Below, one piece after another: positions 27,048 through 35,877 of a stretch of 64,000 nt of DNA. This DNA comes from Streptomyces sp. NRRL F-5122. GTDB taxonomy: Bacteria; Actinomycetota; Actinomycetes; Streptomycetales; Streptomycetaceae. The first letter of the stretch is position 1. Each line of letters starts with the position of its first letter. The DNA lies in contig NZ_LMWH01000281.1 of NCBI RefSeq assembly GCF_001507435.1, positions 1 to 64,000 of the forward strand, in the 5' to 3' direction. A program made the position numbers and the translations under genes. The notes under the pieces are model-generated. The model saw only the letters and a program-made list of their open reading frames with translations. It did no database searches and had not been told where the DNA came from.

Positions 27048-27336
27048 GCGGCGAGCGCACCATCCGCGACACCGAGGCCTCTCCACCGACCCGGCAGCAG
27101 GAAGAGGATGTTGACGCGGCAGAGCAGCCCAGACGCCGATAGACGGCGGTGCCGGCCCAAGGCGGCCTTCTGCCAGGAGCCGCACTACGCATCCGGATTG
27201 ATTGCGGCGACCTTTCAACGGCGTCACAACGCGGCCGTTCTTTCGCCTGCCGCGGCGGGTGCGTAGGGCGCGCGCCAGGCATCGCCAGGTCCGTGTGCGA
27301 GCCGCAGACGACGACCGGCCATGGATCCATCCCCGC

Positions 27337-27948
27337 TCACGGTCCGGTGACGGGGGACACAGGGGTCTGGTCGCGTAGGCACCAGTCCAGTGCGGCCGGC
27401 CATGGGCCGTATCCGTCCTGGGGGGTGATGTGGCCGGCGGCGGGCAGGACGTCGCAGTCCAAGCCGAGCGCGGCGCTCCACGCGCGTGGGTCGGCGGGCG
27501 CGTAGGGGTCGGTCGCCGAGACGACCACATGCGGCGGTTTGGTCGACGCGGCGGTAAGGAGTTCACGGTCGATGCGATCGAGCCTGAACTCTTCATTGCC
27601 GTTGGCCACGGTGAACGCTTGGTCACCGAGCGGGGACACCAGCAGTACCCGGGTGACACGCAGGTCCTCGGGCAGGCTCTGGGCGGCGTGCAGCCACAGG
27701 GCGCACCCCAGGGAGTGGCACACCACGACGCGTTCCTGGTCGCCGAGTTGGGCCAGCTCGGCGTGCAGCAGATCGACCCATTCGCTCATCGACGGCTGCT
27801 CGGGTGAGGGGAACTGCGGATAGAGCACCTGCTCGCCCCGCTGACGCAGGGCCTCGGTCAACCACCACAGCCAGTGTTGCCGCGGACGACGATGCTGCAC
27901 GCCATGCACCATGAGGAAGCGCCGCGCCGGCGGAGGTGAGCTGGGCAT
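27337..27948 (-). CDS. Alpha/beta hydrolase, RBBP9/YdeN family, 203 aa
   Basis: RBBP9/YdeN-type serine hydrolase: RRFLMVHGVQHRRPRQHWLW holds the oxyanion HG motif, VVVCHSLGCALWLH has the nucleophile Ser in a GxSxG-like elbow (CHSLGC), ATDPYAPADPRAWSAALGLD gives the acidic residue region and AAGHITPQDGYGPWPAAL the catalytic His. Usual family length is about 180-200 aa. Substrate unknown; cytoplasmic. Confidence 0.88.
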   Translation of the reverse strand: MPSSPPPARRFLMVHGVQHRRPRQHWLWWLTEALRQRGEQVLYPQFPSPEQPSMSEWVDLLHAELAQLGDQERVVVCHSLGCALWLHAAQSLPEDLRVTRVLLVSPLGDQAFTVANGNEEFRLDRIDRELLTAASTKPPHVVVSATDPYAPADPRAWSAALGLDCDVLPAAGHITPQDGYGPWPAALDWCLRDQTPVSPVTGP

Positions 27949-29387
27949 CTCGGTACCTGTCTCCTTCGTCCCGAACCTGATCTACAGGTTGCCGCTAACT
28001 CTAAGGCCGCAGTGCAGATGATCTTCCGAAGTGAACCGGCGGAGGCGCGCTGAAGCCGGGCGACACCTGGCAGGGGGAATCCCCTCAACCGTGCCGCACA
28101 TCCTGGCAGTCCACGCCCGGCAGCCGCGTCCTCATCACTTCTTGGCCCGCACGGCAGCGGGCTCACTGGCCCAGACACGGCGGGCGCCACGGCTGGGGCA
28201 CGCAACGGCCGCTTCGACCTCCTGGCCGCCGAACGACCTCGGTTGCACCCTGCAGGCTGCCCTGCTCGAAAGCGAGGAACGCCCCGTCGGCTATGCCCGG
28301 TATCTATTCCTCGACCCGCGTGCGAAGGACTCCTGCGAGCGGGAAACCGTGGCACACGACCCCGTCGCCTCGCTCCGCAGCCAAGCAGGGCGAGCCCTTC
28401 CCGACAGCACGCTGACTGCGGTGAGCGGCGACCTCTCGGCCCACAGCAAGGAGCTCCAAAAGACAAGGGCGGCGAATGTCGTCCGCTTCCACCACACCGG
28501 GGACGAAGCTGCGCACCACTCGATCGCGGGCCGACTCGAGTTCCCCTGGGAGGCCATGCAGCTACCGTCGATCCCGGCCTCACATGGGTGACCTGCACAG
28601 CTGAATCGGGTGGCCCGTCAGCCGACGCCCTTTCGCTACGGCCCAGTTGGCCGGCCCGGCAGGGACTGCGCCGACGCGCGTTGCTCCCCGGGGGTCTCAC
28701 ACCCGGGCCTCAACTCGCCTGGGCGATCAGCTTCCTGATCGCCCAGGCTGCTGAACAGCACAACAGGCGTTCATGCCCAGAGGGCAGTTCAGGACCTAGC
28801 GCGTACTTGGAGACGCACCCGCCCGGGATCCAGGTGCGGCTCCAACTGGTTCCGATGTTTCCATCCTTCCCCCGTCGATTTCAGAAAGGGATAAAGCCAT
28901 CGTGATCCGCCTCTGACGGGCGCCGGCGCAGCCAGGAAGGCGTTGAACGCCGCATGTGGCCGGCATAAGCGCCGGCGACCACGCCGCCCTGAGACCGGTC
29001 CGGCAGATCGCATGCCGGAGCCGCGCCGGTGTCGTTGCGGTCGGCGTGGGGCAGGCGATCTTTCGGTCGTGAGAGGGCCCGTCTCCTCCGGCCTGCCCAC
29101 CCCGCCTTCGCCGCCCAACTCGACGCCTTACAGGGTCAGCCGCGCCTTTACCCACCCCCGGTCCACCGGTGCAGCTCGGCAGAACATGCTGACAGTGATT
29201 GGGCAGGTCCGCCGCACGCCGGAAGGACCACCTCCCTCTCCCCGGGATGATCACCGCAAACCCGGTGTGCGCACAGCATCGGAAACATCCCGCGAACAGC
29301 CTTTAGCCACCCAAAGTAAACAAACCGGATTAATAGGGTCGGCTGTGTGTGGTACTCGCTGCGGAACCCCGACAGAACGGACGCACC
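27949..29387. other. 1.4 kb without a convincing gene
   Basis: The longest plus frame (28031-28591) and several overlapping minus frames have no recognisable domain, and their compositions are mixed, so none is called. One minus frame at 28304-28519 (LLELLAVGREVAAHRSQRAV) looks slightly more protein-like. The region includes a striking 14-bp-stem hairpin at 28717 and ends in an AT-richer stretch (29290-29350) that may be the promoter of the 29388 gene. Confidence 0.35.
28717..28748. terminator. Strong hairpin with 14-bp perfect stem in a gene-poor region
   Basis: GCCTGGGCGATCAG and CTGATCGCCCAGGC pair perfectly around a 4-base loop CTTC. It is built like an intrinsic terminator or a small structured RNA, but no gene ends within several hundred bases in either direction, so its role is open. 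Confidence 0.5.
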
Positions 29388-29666
29388 ATGATCATCAAGA
29401 GCATGCACGAAATGGGCATCCGCAGCGAACACGCCTACCTGGCCGGCATGGCATCCATCGGCCTCTCTGTTGCCGCATGGGTAGGCAGCCTCAAGGTGGA
29501 ACCCGGCGTCAACGTCGCCCGCGCCGACCGGTGGGGTATCTACGTGGGCGAATGGGCACCCACATTCTTCGGCCTCGGCCTCGCCCTGTCTCACTACGAG
29601 CAAGAGGACGGCACGATCACCGCAGGAAGCGTCCACGAGCTCCGAGAGAGGCAGAGGGCAAGCTGA
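29388..29666 (+). CDS. Small membrane-associated hypothetical protein, 92 aa
   Basis: Start at 29388 (MIIKSMHEMGIRSEHAYLAG). One hydrophobic segment, AGMASIGLSVAAWVGSL at about 19-35, and a second weaker one, WAPTFFGLGLALSHY at about 57-71, suggest one or two membrane helices. The rest is polar and ends in a charged HELRERQRAS. The AT-richer upstream region (29290-29350) fits a promoter. Not recognised. Confidence 0.65.
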   Translation: MIIKSMHEMGIRSEHAYLAGMASIGLSVAAWVGSLKVEPGVNVARADRWGIYVGEWAPTFFGLGLALSHYEQEDGTITAGSVHELRERQRAS

Positions 29667-29980
29667 CCGCATACCGGCACCCGCCGGATCCTTTGCCACC
29701 GTGGACGCTGGCGGGTGTCATGGCATGCCCGACCTCCCTACGGCTGCCGTTCCCGCCCACGGTTAGAGCGCCCCGTGTGGTGCGCGACCGGCACCCGGCC
29801 CTCTCCGCGGCCTACGGCGATGGTGCTGCTGAGCGACACGGGTGCCGGCGACGCCTTTGCCCGGACGCCACCTGGGCCGCAGTCAAAGAAATAGGTCGTT
29901 TGCGGTACAGCGCTTTAGCCTCTCCCATCGGCGCGCCGGCGCGGCAGGATCCACTGACCGCGCAGGGATGGGGGGCAGGG
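29667..29980. other. Intergenic, no gene supported
   Basis: About 310 bases between the small membrane protein and the broken secreted gene; no protein-like frame. Confidence 0.35.
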
Positions 29981-30857
29981 ATGCGGGCAGAAAGGTTCGG
30001 GCCCGTGGCCGAGCGTGCCCTGGTGCGCCGGATCGGCGCCGTCGTCGTGTCTCTGGCAGCGCTGGGCACTGCGGCGGGGCAGGGATGGGCGCAGCCCCGG
30101 TCGGCGCCGGTGGATCGGGCCGCCTTGCGCACTGAGAGGGCCGTGGCGACCCCCTACGGCAGTGCCCGGGGGGAGAGCGGCGGATGGCTGCCCAGCAGCG
30201 ACCAAAACCAGCCGCCGCAACGGCCCGGGACCACCGCCGTCCGCGTGTTGCCCACGACCGCATCGCACGGCATCGCCCTGACGCCTGGAGGCACGGCTCT
30301 TTCCGTTGGTGTCTCCCCGTCGTCTGCGTCGGCCGACTACGCCCCAGTCACCGAAACGGTCAAGGGCAGGGTGGGAGACACCGTCGTGGTCCGGTTCGGA
30401 GTGGCGAACCGGGGCCCCGGCTCCCCGGACGGCTGGATCATTCGCGGTGGTGCCCCCGGCCGGGACCACGGTCACGTCCATTCCCTGGGAAGGGGACGAC
30501 GACGATCGCAGATACTCGTGCCGGCCGCCGCAGGACAAGGACAACAACTTCTTCCTGTGCGAGATCTCGCAGCGGCGTGCCCCAGAGCCTGGGTCCTCGG
30601 TCACCATCGGTTTCCACATCCGCATCGACAAGCGGATTCCCGGCGCCGAGGGCTCCATCACCGTCTACGGTCCGAACGACCCCGTGCCCGGCAACGACCA
30701 CGACGCGATCCCCGTCGAGGCCGCCCCTGCGCCGCTGTGGCGGTGGCAGAACCCGCTCTGGCGCTGGCAGCATTGGGTGCTGGCGGCTGGGGTGCTGGCC
30801 TTTGCGGCTTCAGCGGGCAGGTGGTTCGTCAAGAGCCGGTGGCGGGACAGGTCCTAG
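29981..30857 (+). pseudogene. Secreted, membrane-anchored DUF11-like protein, broken by one frameshift
   Basis: The ATG at 29981 opens MRAERFGPVAERALVRRIGA followed by the hydrophobic VVVSLAALGTAAGQGWAQP, a signal peptide. The first frame runs to KGRVGDTVVVRFGVANRGPG; near 30438 one extra base shifts it, and the other frame continues FAVVPPAGTTVTSIPWEGDD, VTIGFHIRIDKRIPGAEG, ITVYGPNDPVPGNDHDAIPV and a C-terminal membrane helix WVLAAGVLAFAASAGRWFV with a basic tail. The middle is an immunoglobulin-like DUF11/CARDB-type repeat (VANRGPG...PAGTTV). It was probably a cell-surface protein anchored by its C-terminus. Confidence 0.75.
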
Positions 30858-31163
30858 CGCCGCCCCGCCGCCCGTCTCCTCGGCGGCGTTCGTGGTGGGG
30901 CCGCGCCTCGCGGCAAGGCGAGCAGGGGAGGCGGCGCCGTGATCGAAGTGGTGGACGCGGTGCCGCGACCAGCACGAAGGGTCGCCACCCGAGGTCACCG
31001 CAAGGCTCCGCCCAGCCCTCCCACGGCGCGCAGACCTCCCGGATACGGTGTCCCCGACCTGAGTGCCAAGGAATTTTTCTGTCCGCCTGTCGATCCGCGT
31101 CTGCCTCGTTCGACCTTGAGGAGAGAGGGCCGAGAGACGGCCCTTCTACCAAGGAGACCGAAG
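30858..31163. other. Intergenic upstream of the DGPF-ECF pair
   Basis: About 300 bases with no convincing gene; it should hold the promoter of the YciI-sigma operon. AAGGAGACCGAAG precedes the ATG at 31164. Confidence 0.4.
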
Positions 31164-31583
31164 ATGGCGAAGTACATGCTCATCATGCGCGGCACGGACG
31201 AATCCGTCGCGAAGATGATGGCCACGCCCTTCGAGGAAATGCTCGAGACGGTGGGCCGCTTCAACGAGGAGTTGATCCGCGCCGGCGTGCTCGTGGCCGC
31301 CGAGGGCCTGGACGACCCTGCACAGGGTGTGGTGGTCGACTTCAGTGGTGAGACGCCGGTGGTCACCGATGGTCCGTACGGTGAGACGAAGGAGCTGTTC
31401 GGTGGCTTCTACGTGATCGACGTGGCATCGAAGGAGGAGGCCGTCGAGTGGGCCAAGCGGCTCCCGGCGGTCGCCGGCTCGAAGTGCGAGGTCCGCCGCG
31501 TTCCGGGCATCGAGGAATTCCCGCAGGACAACGAGTGGATCATCAAGGAGCGGGCATGGCGCGAGAGGACCGGCCAGCTGTGA
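31164..31583 (+). CDS. YciI-like DGPF-domain protein, 139 aa
   Basis: MAKYMLIMRGTDES begins like the YCII-related fold, and VTDGPYGETKELFGGFYVID carries the DGPF signature in the form DGPYGETKE. Length and fold match the small dimeric DGPF proteins. It overlaps the start of the ECF sigma gene by 28 bases. ECF42-group sigma factors are known to be encoded beside DGPF proteins, so a functional link is expected; the biochemical role of these proteins is unknown. A strong ribosome site AAGGAGACC precedes the ATG. Confidence 0.92.
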   Translation: MAKYMLIMRGTDESVAKMMATPFEEMLETVGRFNEELIRAGVLVAAEGLDDPAQGVVVDFSGETPVVTDGPYGETKELFGGFYVIDVASKEEAVEWAKRLPAVAGSKCEVRRVPGIEEFPQDNEWIIKERAWRERTGQL

Positions 31584-32887
31584 CGCCCGAGGCCGCCGGC
31601 GGCCCGCCGAGCGCCGAGTCGGCACGGCGGGCCGTCGAGGCCGTCTGGCGGATCGAGTCCGCACGGATCGTAGCCGCGCTGGCCCGCTACACCGGGGACT
31701 TCGAGCTCGCCGAGGACGTCGCGCAGGAGGCGGTGACGGAGGCGCTCGTCACCTGGTCGCGCGACGGCACTCCGACGCACCCGGTGAGCTGGCTGCTGGC
31801 GACCGCGCGCCGACGCGCCATCGACAGCTTTCGCCGCCGGTCGGCACTCGACGCGCGGTACGCCGTACTCGCAAGCCGGCTCACCGAGGGCGACCTGAGC
31901 TCGGGCGTGGTGGACCCGCCGGGCCGCTCGGAGGACCTGCCGTGGGATCCCGACCGGATCGACGACGACGTCCTCGCGCTGATGTTCATCTCCTGCCACC
32001 CGGTGCTCTCGCCCGAGGCCCGCGTGGCCCTGACGCTGCGAGTGGTCGGCGGCCTGTCCAGCGAGGAGATCGCCCGGGCGTTCCTGGTGCCCACACCGAC
32101 GATTCAGGCACGGATCACGCGGGCGAAGAAGACCATCGCCGCGGTCGGAGTGCCGTTCGAGCTGCCACCGGCACAGGAACGGCACAAGCGGCTCGGAGGT
32201 GTGTTGAGCGTGCTGTACGTGATCTTCACCGAGGGCTCGACGGCGACGACCGGTGACCGCCTGCTGCGCCCCGACCTGGCGTACGAGGCCATCCGACTGG
32301 CCCGGATGCTGGCCGCCTTGCAGCCCGATGACCCGGAGGTGCATGGGCTGCTTGCCCTCTTGGAGCTCACGGCCGCACGCTTTCCCGCACGCACCGGCCC
32401 GGATGGCGAGGCAGTGCTCCTGGAGGACCAGGATCGGCGCCTGTGGGACCGGTCGGCGATCCGTCGCGGTGTGGCCGCGCTCGGCCGCTCCTCGGCCCTC
32501 GGACGCGGCCTGGGACCGTACGGTCTGCAGGCGTCGATCGCCCTGTGCCATGCGTCGGCGTCCTCGGTGCGGGAGACGGACTGGGAGCGCATCGTGCTCC
32601 TGTACGAGGCACTGTGCCGCCTTGCACCCTCACCCATCGTCGAGCTCAACCGGGCCGTCGCCATCGCGATGGCTGAAGGCCCGCAGCAGGCGCTGCCCGT
32701 GGTGGACGAACTGGCGGCCTCCGGCCGCCTGTCGGGCTCGCACCTGCTCCCGAGCGTGCGTGGCGAGTTGCTCATCCGGCTCGGCCGGACTGCCGAGGCA
32801 CGGACCGAGCTGGAACTCGCCGCTCGCCTGTGCCGCAACGCCCGTGAACGATCCGTGCTGCTGCGCAAGGCAGTTGCGCTGGGGTGA
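31556..32887 (+). CDS. ECF sigma factor with C-terminal TPR-like extension (ECF42 type), 443 aa
   Basis: Region 2 spans about residues 25-90 (VEAVWRIESARIVAALARYT; FELAEDVAQEAVTEALVTW; WLLATARRRAIDSFRR) and region 4 about 140-200 (FISCHPVLSPEARVALTLRV; EEIARAFLVPTPTIQARITR). A long C-terminal extension of about 240 residues, with helical repeats (LLALLELTAARFPARTG; IVLLYEALCRLAPSPIVELN), replaces an anti-sigma factor, as in ECF42 (DUF6596-type) proteins. It overlaps the DGPF gene, so the two are coupled. The start at 31556 (MAREDRP) was chosen because upstream codons lie inside the DGPF gene. Confidence 0.92.
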   Translation: MAREDRPAVTPEAAGGPPSAESARRAVEAVWRIESARIVAALARYTGDFELAEDVAQEAVTEALVTWSRDGTPTHPVSWLLATARRRAIDSFRRRSALDARYAVLASRLTEGDLSSGVVDPPGRSEDLPWDPDRIDDDVLALMFISCHPVLSPEARVALTLRVVGGLSSEEIARAFLVPTPTIQARITRAKKTIAAVGVPFELPPAQERHKRLGGVLSVLYVIFTEGSTATTGDRLLRPDLAYEAIRLARMLAALQPDDPEVHGLLALLELTAARFPARTGPDGEAVLLEDQDRRLWDRSAIRRGVAALGRSSALGRGLGPYGLQASIALCHASASSVRETDWERIVLLYEALCRLAPSPIVELNRAVAIAMAEGPQQALPVVDELAASGRLSGSHLLPSVRGELLIRLGRTAEARTELELAARLCRNARERSVLLRKAVALG

Positions 32888-33227
32888 CACCGGGTGCAGC
32901 CCGGCGAGCAGCCGCCGGGCGGAGCCCGCCCCTCGCTGCCTGCTGGCGGGCGTGGACAGGCTGGTGGACCTCGGCGATCGCCTCCGGGGAAGGCCTGAAG
33001 CAGCGATGTTCGGCGAGCTGTCCCATCACCCGGGCGCGCCCGAGGGGAGCTCGGTGCGGCGCCGGGGCCGGCCGGCCAGGCGCAACCCTGGGCGAGAAGG
33101 GTCCGTGAACCGTTGGCGCTTGGGAGTCGACGACGGCTCATGGCCCCTGTGTGTTTGTCGCACCCGATGGGGAACGCAGCCAGCAGCCCGCGCCGTCCCC
33201 ACCTCGGGCGTGGCGTACCGCAAGGGC
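32888..33227. other. Convergent intergenic region, no gene supported
   Basis: Lies between the end of the sigma gene and the terminator of the hsp18 operon; no protein-like frame. Confidence 0.35.
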
Positions 33228-33254
33228 GCCCTGGTCTCGGGTGGAGACCAGGGC
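33228..33254 (-). terminator. Terminator of the hsp18-DUF2267 operon
   Basis: Perfect 11-bp stem (GCCCTGGTCTC / GAGACCAGGGC) with a 5-base loop, 55 bases past the last stop of the operon. Confidence 0.75.
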
Positions 33255-33309
33255 TTCGATCAACGATCGGCGTCACCCCTGCGCCGGGTGCCGGGGGAGC
33301 AGGGCCCGC

Positions 33310-33747
33310 TCATGCGGCGGGGGTGAGTTCTGCGCGGCCGAACAACAGCGCGTACCCGGAGGGGAGTTGGCGCAGGATGCGGGTGAGGAGGTCGGGCCCG
33401 GCCAGGGCTGCCACCGCACACAGGACTGAGCCGGTGTCCCAGCGAGTGGTGGCCACGGTGGCGCCGGTGCGATCGGCGAGGTCCTTGACGAAGTCGAAGC
33501 CGGTGAGGGGCTGGATGTCGGGAATCTGCCCGGTAAGGGTCTGTGCGGCTTCAAGAGGCAGGCGGGCGGCCAGCTCGACGCGTTCGTCGCCCGTCAGCTG
33601 ACGTCCAAGGCCGGCAAGGACCAGGCGGACGGCTTCCTCGGCCCGTTCCCGCGTGGGGTAGGCGCCTTCGTAGCGGACCTTCTCCAGCAGCTGCTCGTAC
33701 GTCATCGCGGACAGGTGCTGGAAGGGCGCACGCCTGTCGGATATCAC
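33310..33747 (-). CDS. DUF2267 domain protein, 145 aa
   Basis: GTG start at 33747 (or ATG 33705, MTYEQLLEKVRYEG). The DUF2267 text is clear: TYEQLLEKVRYEGAYPTRER, AVRLVLAGLGRQLTGDERVE, LAARLPLEAAQTLTGQIPD, GFDFVKDLADRTGATV and a final ILRQLPSGYALLFGRAEL. It is the third gene of an hsp18-DUF2267-DUF2267 operon. DUF2267 proteins are small helical proteins of unknown function, often found with chaperone or stress genes. Confidence 0.88.
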   Translation of the reverse strand: MISDRRAPFQHLSAMTYEQLLEKVRYEGAYPTRERAEEAVRLVLAGLGRQLTGDERVELAARLPLEAAQTLTGQIPDIQPLTGFDFVKDLADRTGATVATTRWDTGSVLCAVAALAGPDLLTRILRQLPSGYALLFGRAELTPAA

Positions 33748-33808
33748 TGCGGTACTTGCCTTTCTGATCGGTCCGGTGCTGGTGCGCGGACACCGGGGAT
33801 GGCGGTGG

Positions 33809-34204
33809 TCAGGTGGGCTGGGGGCGGCCGAACAGCAGGTCGTATCCCCCGGGGAGCTGGAGCAGGATCTGCCCCAGCAGGTCGTCGCCGACAGCGTCGG
33901 CGACCGTGCTGAGGACGGCGCTGACGTCCCAGGCCGCGGTCTGTTCGGTGGCTCCTTCGATCCAGGCCGCCGTCGCGCGCACGAATCGCTCGGGTGAAAG
34001 GGGTTCGGCGCTTTGCAGCGGGTTGAGCAGGATCAGGGCGAAGTCCTCCGGCAGGCGAGCTGCGAGCTGGGCGCGCACTTCACCGACCAGATGGGCGCCC
34101 AGCAGCGCGAGGACCACGCGGGATGCGCGTTCCGCCTCCTGCCGGCTGTCGTACTTGCCGCGTTCCTGGACGTAGTCGAGGAACGCTTCCCATCGCAGGG
34201 TCAC
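33809..34204 (-). CDS. DUF2267 domain protein, 131 aa
   Basis: GTG start at 34204 (VTLRWEAFLDYVQERGKYDS). It parallels its neighbour: AERASRVVLALLGAHLVGEV, LAARLPEDFALILLNPLQ, ERFVRATAAWIEGATEQTA, and a final ILLQLPGGYDLLFGRPQP. The shared ending LLxQLPxGYxLLFGR shows that the two DUF2267 genes arose by tandem duplication or are the same repeat unit. Second gene of the hsp18 operon. Confidence 0.88.
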   Translation of the reverse strand: MTLRWEAFLDYVQERGKYDSRQEAERASRVVLALLGAHLVGEVRAQLAARLPEDFALILLNPLQSAEPLSPERFVRATAAWIEGATEQTAAWDVSAVLSTVADAVGDDLLGQILLQLPGGYDLLFGRPQPT

Positions 34205-34307
34205 GTCGCCCCGCCACCCTTCGTTCGTTTCCGTGGGTTGCGGAGGACGGGATGAAGGGGAGATCAGATGCCCGTCCTCCGCCGCCGTTCGACCCGTATC
34301 GGCCGGT

Positions 34308-34739
34308 TCAGCCGGAGATCTCCTTGCGGTCGGAGCCCGCGCCGATGGCGATCTTGCGGGGCTTGGCGCGCTCGGCGATCGGGATGCGCAGGGTGAGCAC
34401 CCCGGCTTCGTAGTCGGCCTTGATGCGGTCGGTGTCCAGCGTGTCCGCCAGCACGATCTGGCGGGAGAAGACACCCAGCGGTCGCTCCGACAGTTCCATC
34501 TGCACGTCGTCGGCCTTCGTCACGGGCCGGCGTTCGGCCTTGACGGTCAGCATGTTCCGTTCGACGTCGATGTCGATCGCCTCCGCGCTGACGCCGGGGA
34601 GGTCGAAGGCCACCACGTACTCGTCGCCCTCGCGGTAGGCGTCCATCGCCATCGCGGCCGGCCGTGACCAGGTGCCCGGTCCCAGCAGCTGCTGCGTCAG
34701 CCGGTCGAGCTCACGGAAGGGGTCAGTGCGCATCAACAT
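34308..34739 (-). CDS. Hsp20/alpha-crystallin small heat shock protein (HSP18), 143 aa
   Basis: A short N-terminal arm (MLMRTDPFRELDRLTQQLLG), an alpha-crystallin domain from about residue 32 (DAYREGDEYVVAFDLPGVSA; DIDVERNMLTVKAERRP; GVFSRQIVLADTLDTDRIKA; YEAGVLTLRIPIAE) and a C-terminal RKIAIG carrying the IxI/V-type anchor motif. It is an ATP-independent holdase that binds unfolding proteins. First gene of the operon with two DUF2267 genes. GGAGGTG upstream supports the start. Twin palindromes at 34805-34849 lie in the divergent promoter shared with the putative regulator. Confidence 0.92.
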   Translation of the reverse strand: MLMRTDPFRELDRLTQQLLGPGTWSRPAAMAMDAYREGDEYVVAFDLPGVSAEAIDIDVERNMLTVKAERRPVTKADDVQMELSERPLGVFSRQIVLADTLDTDRIKADYEAGVLTLRIPIAERAKPRKIAIGAGSDRKEISG

Positions 34740-34804
34740 CGTGAAACACCTCCAGCAGGTTCAGGCAGTTGCTGCCAATGCGCCTCACTGAGACCGTTGT
34801 AACA

Positions 34805-34849
34805 TGTCATCCAATGGATGACAAACATGATGTCGTCCACACGATGACA
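34805..34849. promoter_or_regulatory. Twin operator palindromes in the hsp18 divergent promoter
   Basis: Site 1: TGTCATCC-AAT-GGATGACA, perfect 8-bp arms (34805-34823). Site 2: TGTCGTC-CACAC-GATGACA, one mismatch (34831-34849). Their centres are 26 bases apart, and they sit between the hsp18 start (34739) and the regulator start (34867). The sequence is unlike the HspR (HAIR) or CIRCE operators. Confidence 0.75.
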
Positions 34850-34866
34850 GACCTGAAGGAGGTGCC

Positions 34867-35520
34867 ATGACCCCAGCCGACCAGCCGGCCTCGTCCCACG
34901 CCGACGCCCAGAGCCCGGCGTCGTTCCTCGCCGCCGCCTCGGCCCTCGAAGCCATAGACGAGGCCCTGCGCGGCGCCCATCTGAAGACCCCCGACTCCTC
35001 CGACCTCGGCCTCGGCCCGGAGCAGGCCCTCGCCTGCCTCCTGCTGCTGCGGCAGGTGCGCGAGCAGCTCGCCGGATGGGAGACCGGCCTGATCGAAACC
35101 GCCCGCGACGCGGGAGCCAGCTGGGCCGACCTCGCCCACCCCCTCGGCGTCGCCAGCCGCCAGGCCGCCGAACGGCGCTACCTGCGCAACCGGCCCGGGC
35201 CCGCCGGAACCACCGGCGAACAGCGCGTCCAGGCCACCCGCGAACATCGCGCCGCCCAACGCACTGCCGCCACCTGGGCCCGCCGCAACGCCGCCGACCT
35301 GCGCCGCATCGCCGGCCAGATCGCCGCCCTCACCGACCTGCCCACCGCCGCCCGTCGCCCACTGAGCCAACTCCATGCGGCCCTCGCCCACGACGACCCG
35401 GCCGATCTCCTCCACCCGCTCGAAGCCGCCCGCCCCCACCTGACAGCCACCCACCCCGACCTCGCCGCCCAACTCGACGCCCTCACGGACCCCGCCACGC
35501 CTCCACCCACCCCCGGCTGA
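34867..35520 (+). CDS. Putative HSP18 transcriptional regulator, 217 aa
   Basis: Ala-rich helical protein. The centre holds a helix-turn-helix-like stretch, LIETARDAGASWADLAHPLG VASRQAAERRYLRNRP (residues about 75-110). The sequence resembles proteins I remember being annotated as HSP18 transcriptional regulator in Streptomyces, which are also divergent from hsp18. The C-terminus (LDALTDPATPPPTPG) is Pro-rich. AAGGAGGTGCC precedes the ATG. The twin palindromes between the two genes are the expected binding sites. The regulator name rests on memory and context, not on a search. Confidence 0.7.
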   Translation: MTPADQPASSHADAQSPASFLAAASALEAIDEALRGAHLKTPDSSDLGLGPEQALACLLLLRQVREQLAGWETGLIETARDAGASWADLAHPLGVASRQAAERRYLRNRPGPAGTTGEQRVQATREHRAAQRTAATWARRNAADLRRIAGQIAALTDLPTAARRPLSQLHAALAHDDPADLLHPLEAARPHLTATHPDLAAQLDALTDPATPPPTPG

Positions 35521-35646
35521 CCACACGGCACCACCGGGCTCACCCGCGCAAGCTGTCGGTATGCCGGCCATCCAGCGGCCCGTCGCCGCAGGTCGCAGCC
35601 AGAGCATGGATCTGCCGAATGCAGAAAACCGCGCCAGAATGCAGAT

Positions 35647-35877
35647 ATGAGCGTGCTGACCATCAGGGACGTGCCCGAAGATCAGATTCGTGTCCTCAAG
35701 ACCCGTGCCGCCCAGGCCGGGAAGTCCCTCCAGGCGTACCTGCACGAGCTGATCGCTGCAGAAACCACCAAGCCGACCATAAACGAAATGGCTGCACGAC
35801 TGGAGCGCGAGGCCGCCGCGGAGTACGCCACTGACGACGTGCTGGCAGCGATCGACGAGGGCAGGCTGGGCGGTTGA
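35647..35877 (+). CDS. FitA/VapB-type ribbon-helix-helix antitoxin, 76 aa
   Basis: MSVLTIRDVPEDQIRVLKTR is the N-terminal strand and first helix of a FitA-like RHH domain; AAQAGKSLQAYLHELIAAET is the second helix pair. The C-terminal TINEMAARLEREAAAE then DDVLAAIDEGRLGG is the toxin-binding tail. It neutralises a VapC PIN-domain RNase and represses the shared promoter in intact systems. Its stop overlaps the toxin TTG start by TTGA. The toxin is destroyed, so this is an orphan antitoxin. Confidence 0.88.
   Translation: MSVLTIRDVPEDQIRVLKTRAAQAGKSLQAYLHELIAAETTKPTINEMAARLEREAAAEYATDDVLAAIDEGRLGG

Noticed and set aside
28943..31351. 802-aa open frame on the plus strand
   Set aside because: It spans intergenic DNA and other genes; only its section from 29981 is protein-like and is called as a frameshifted gene.
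34805..34823. HspR (HAIR) or CIRCE operator at hsp18
   Set aside because: The palindrome TGTCATCC-N3-GGATGACA does not match either consensus.
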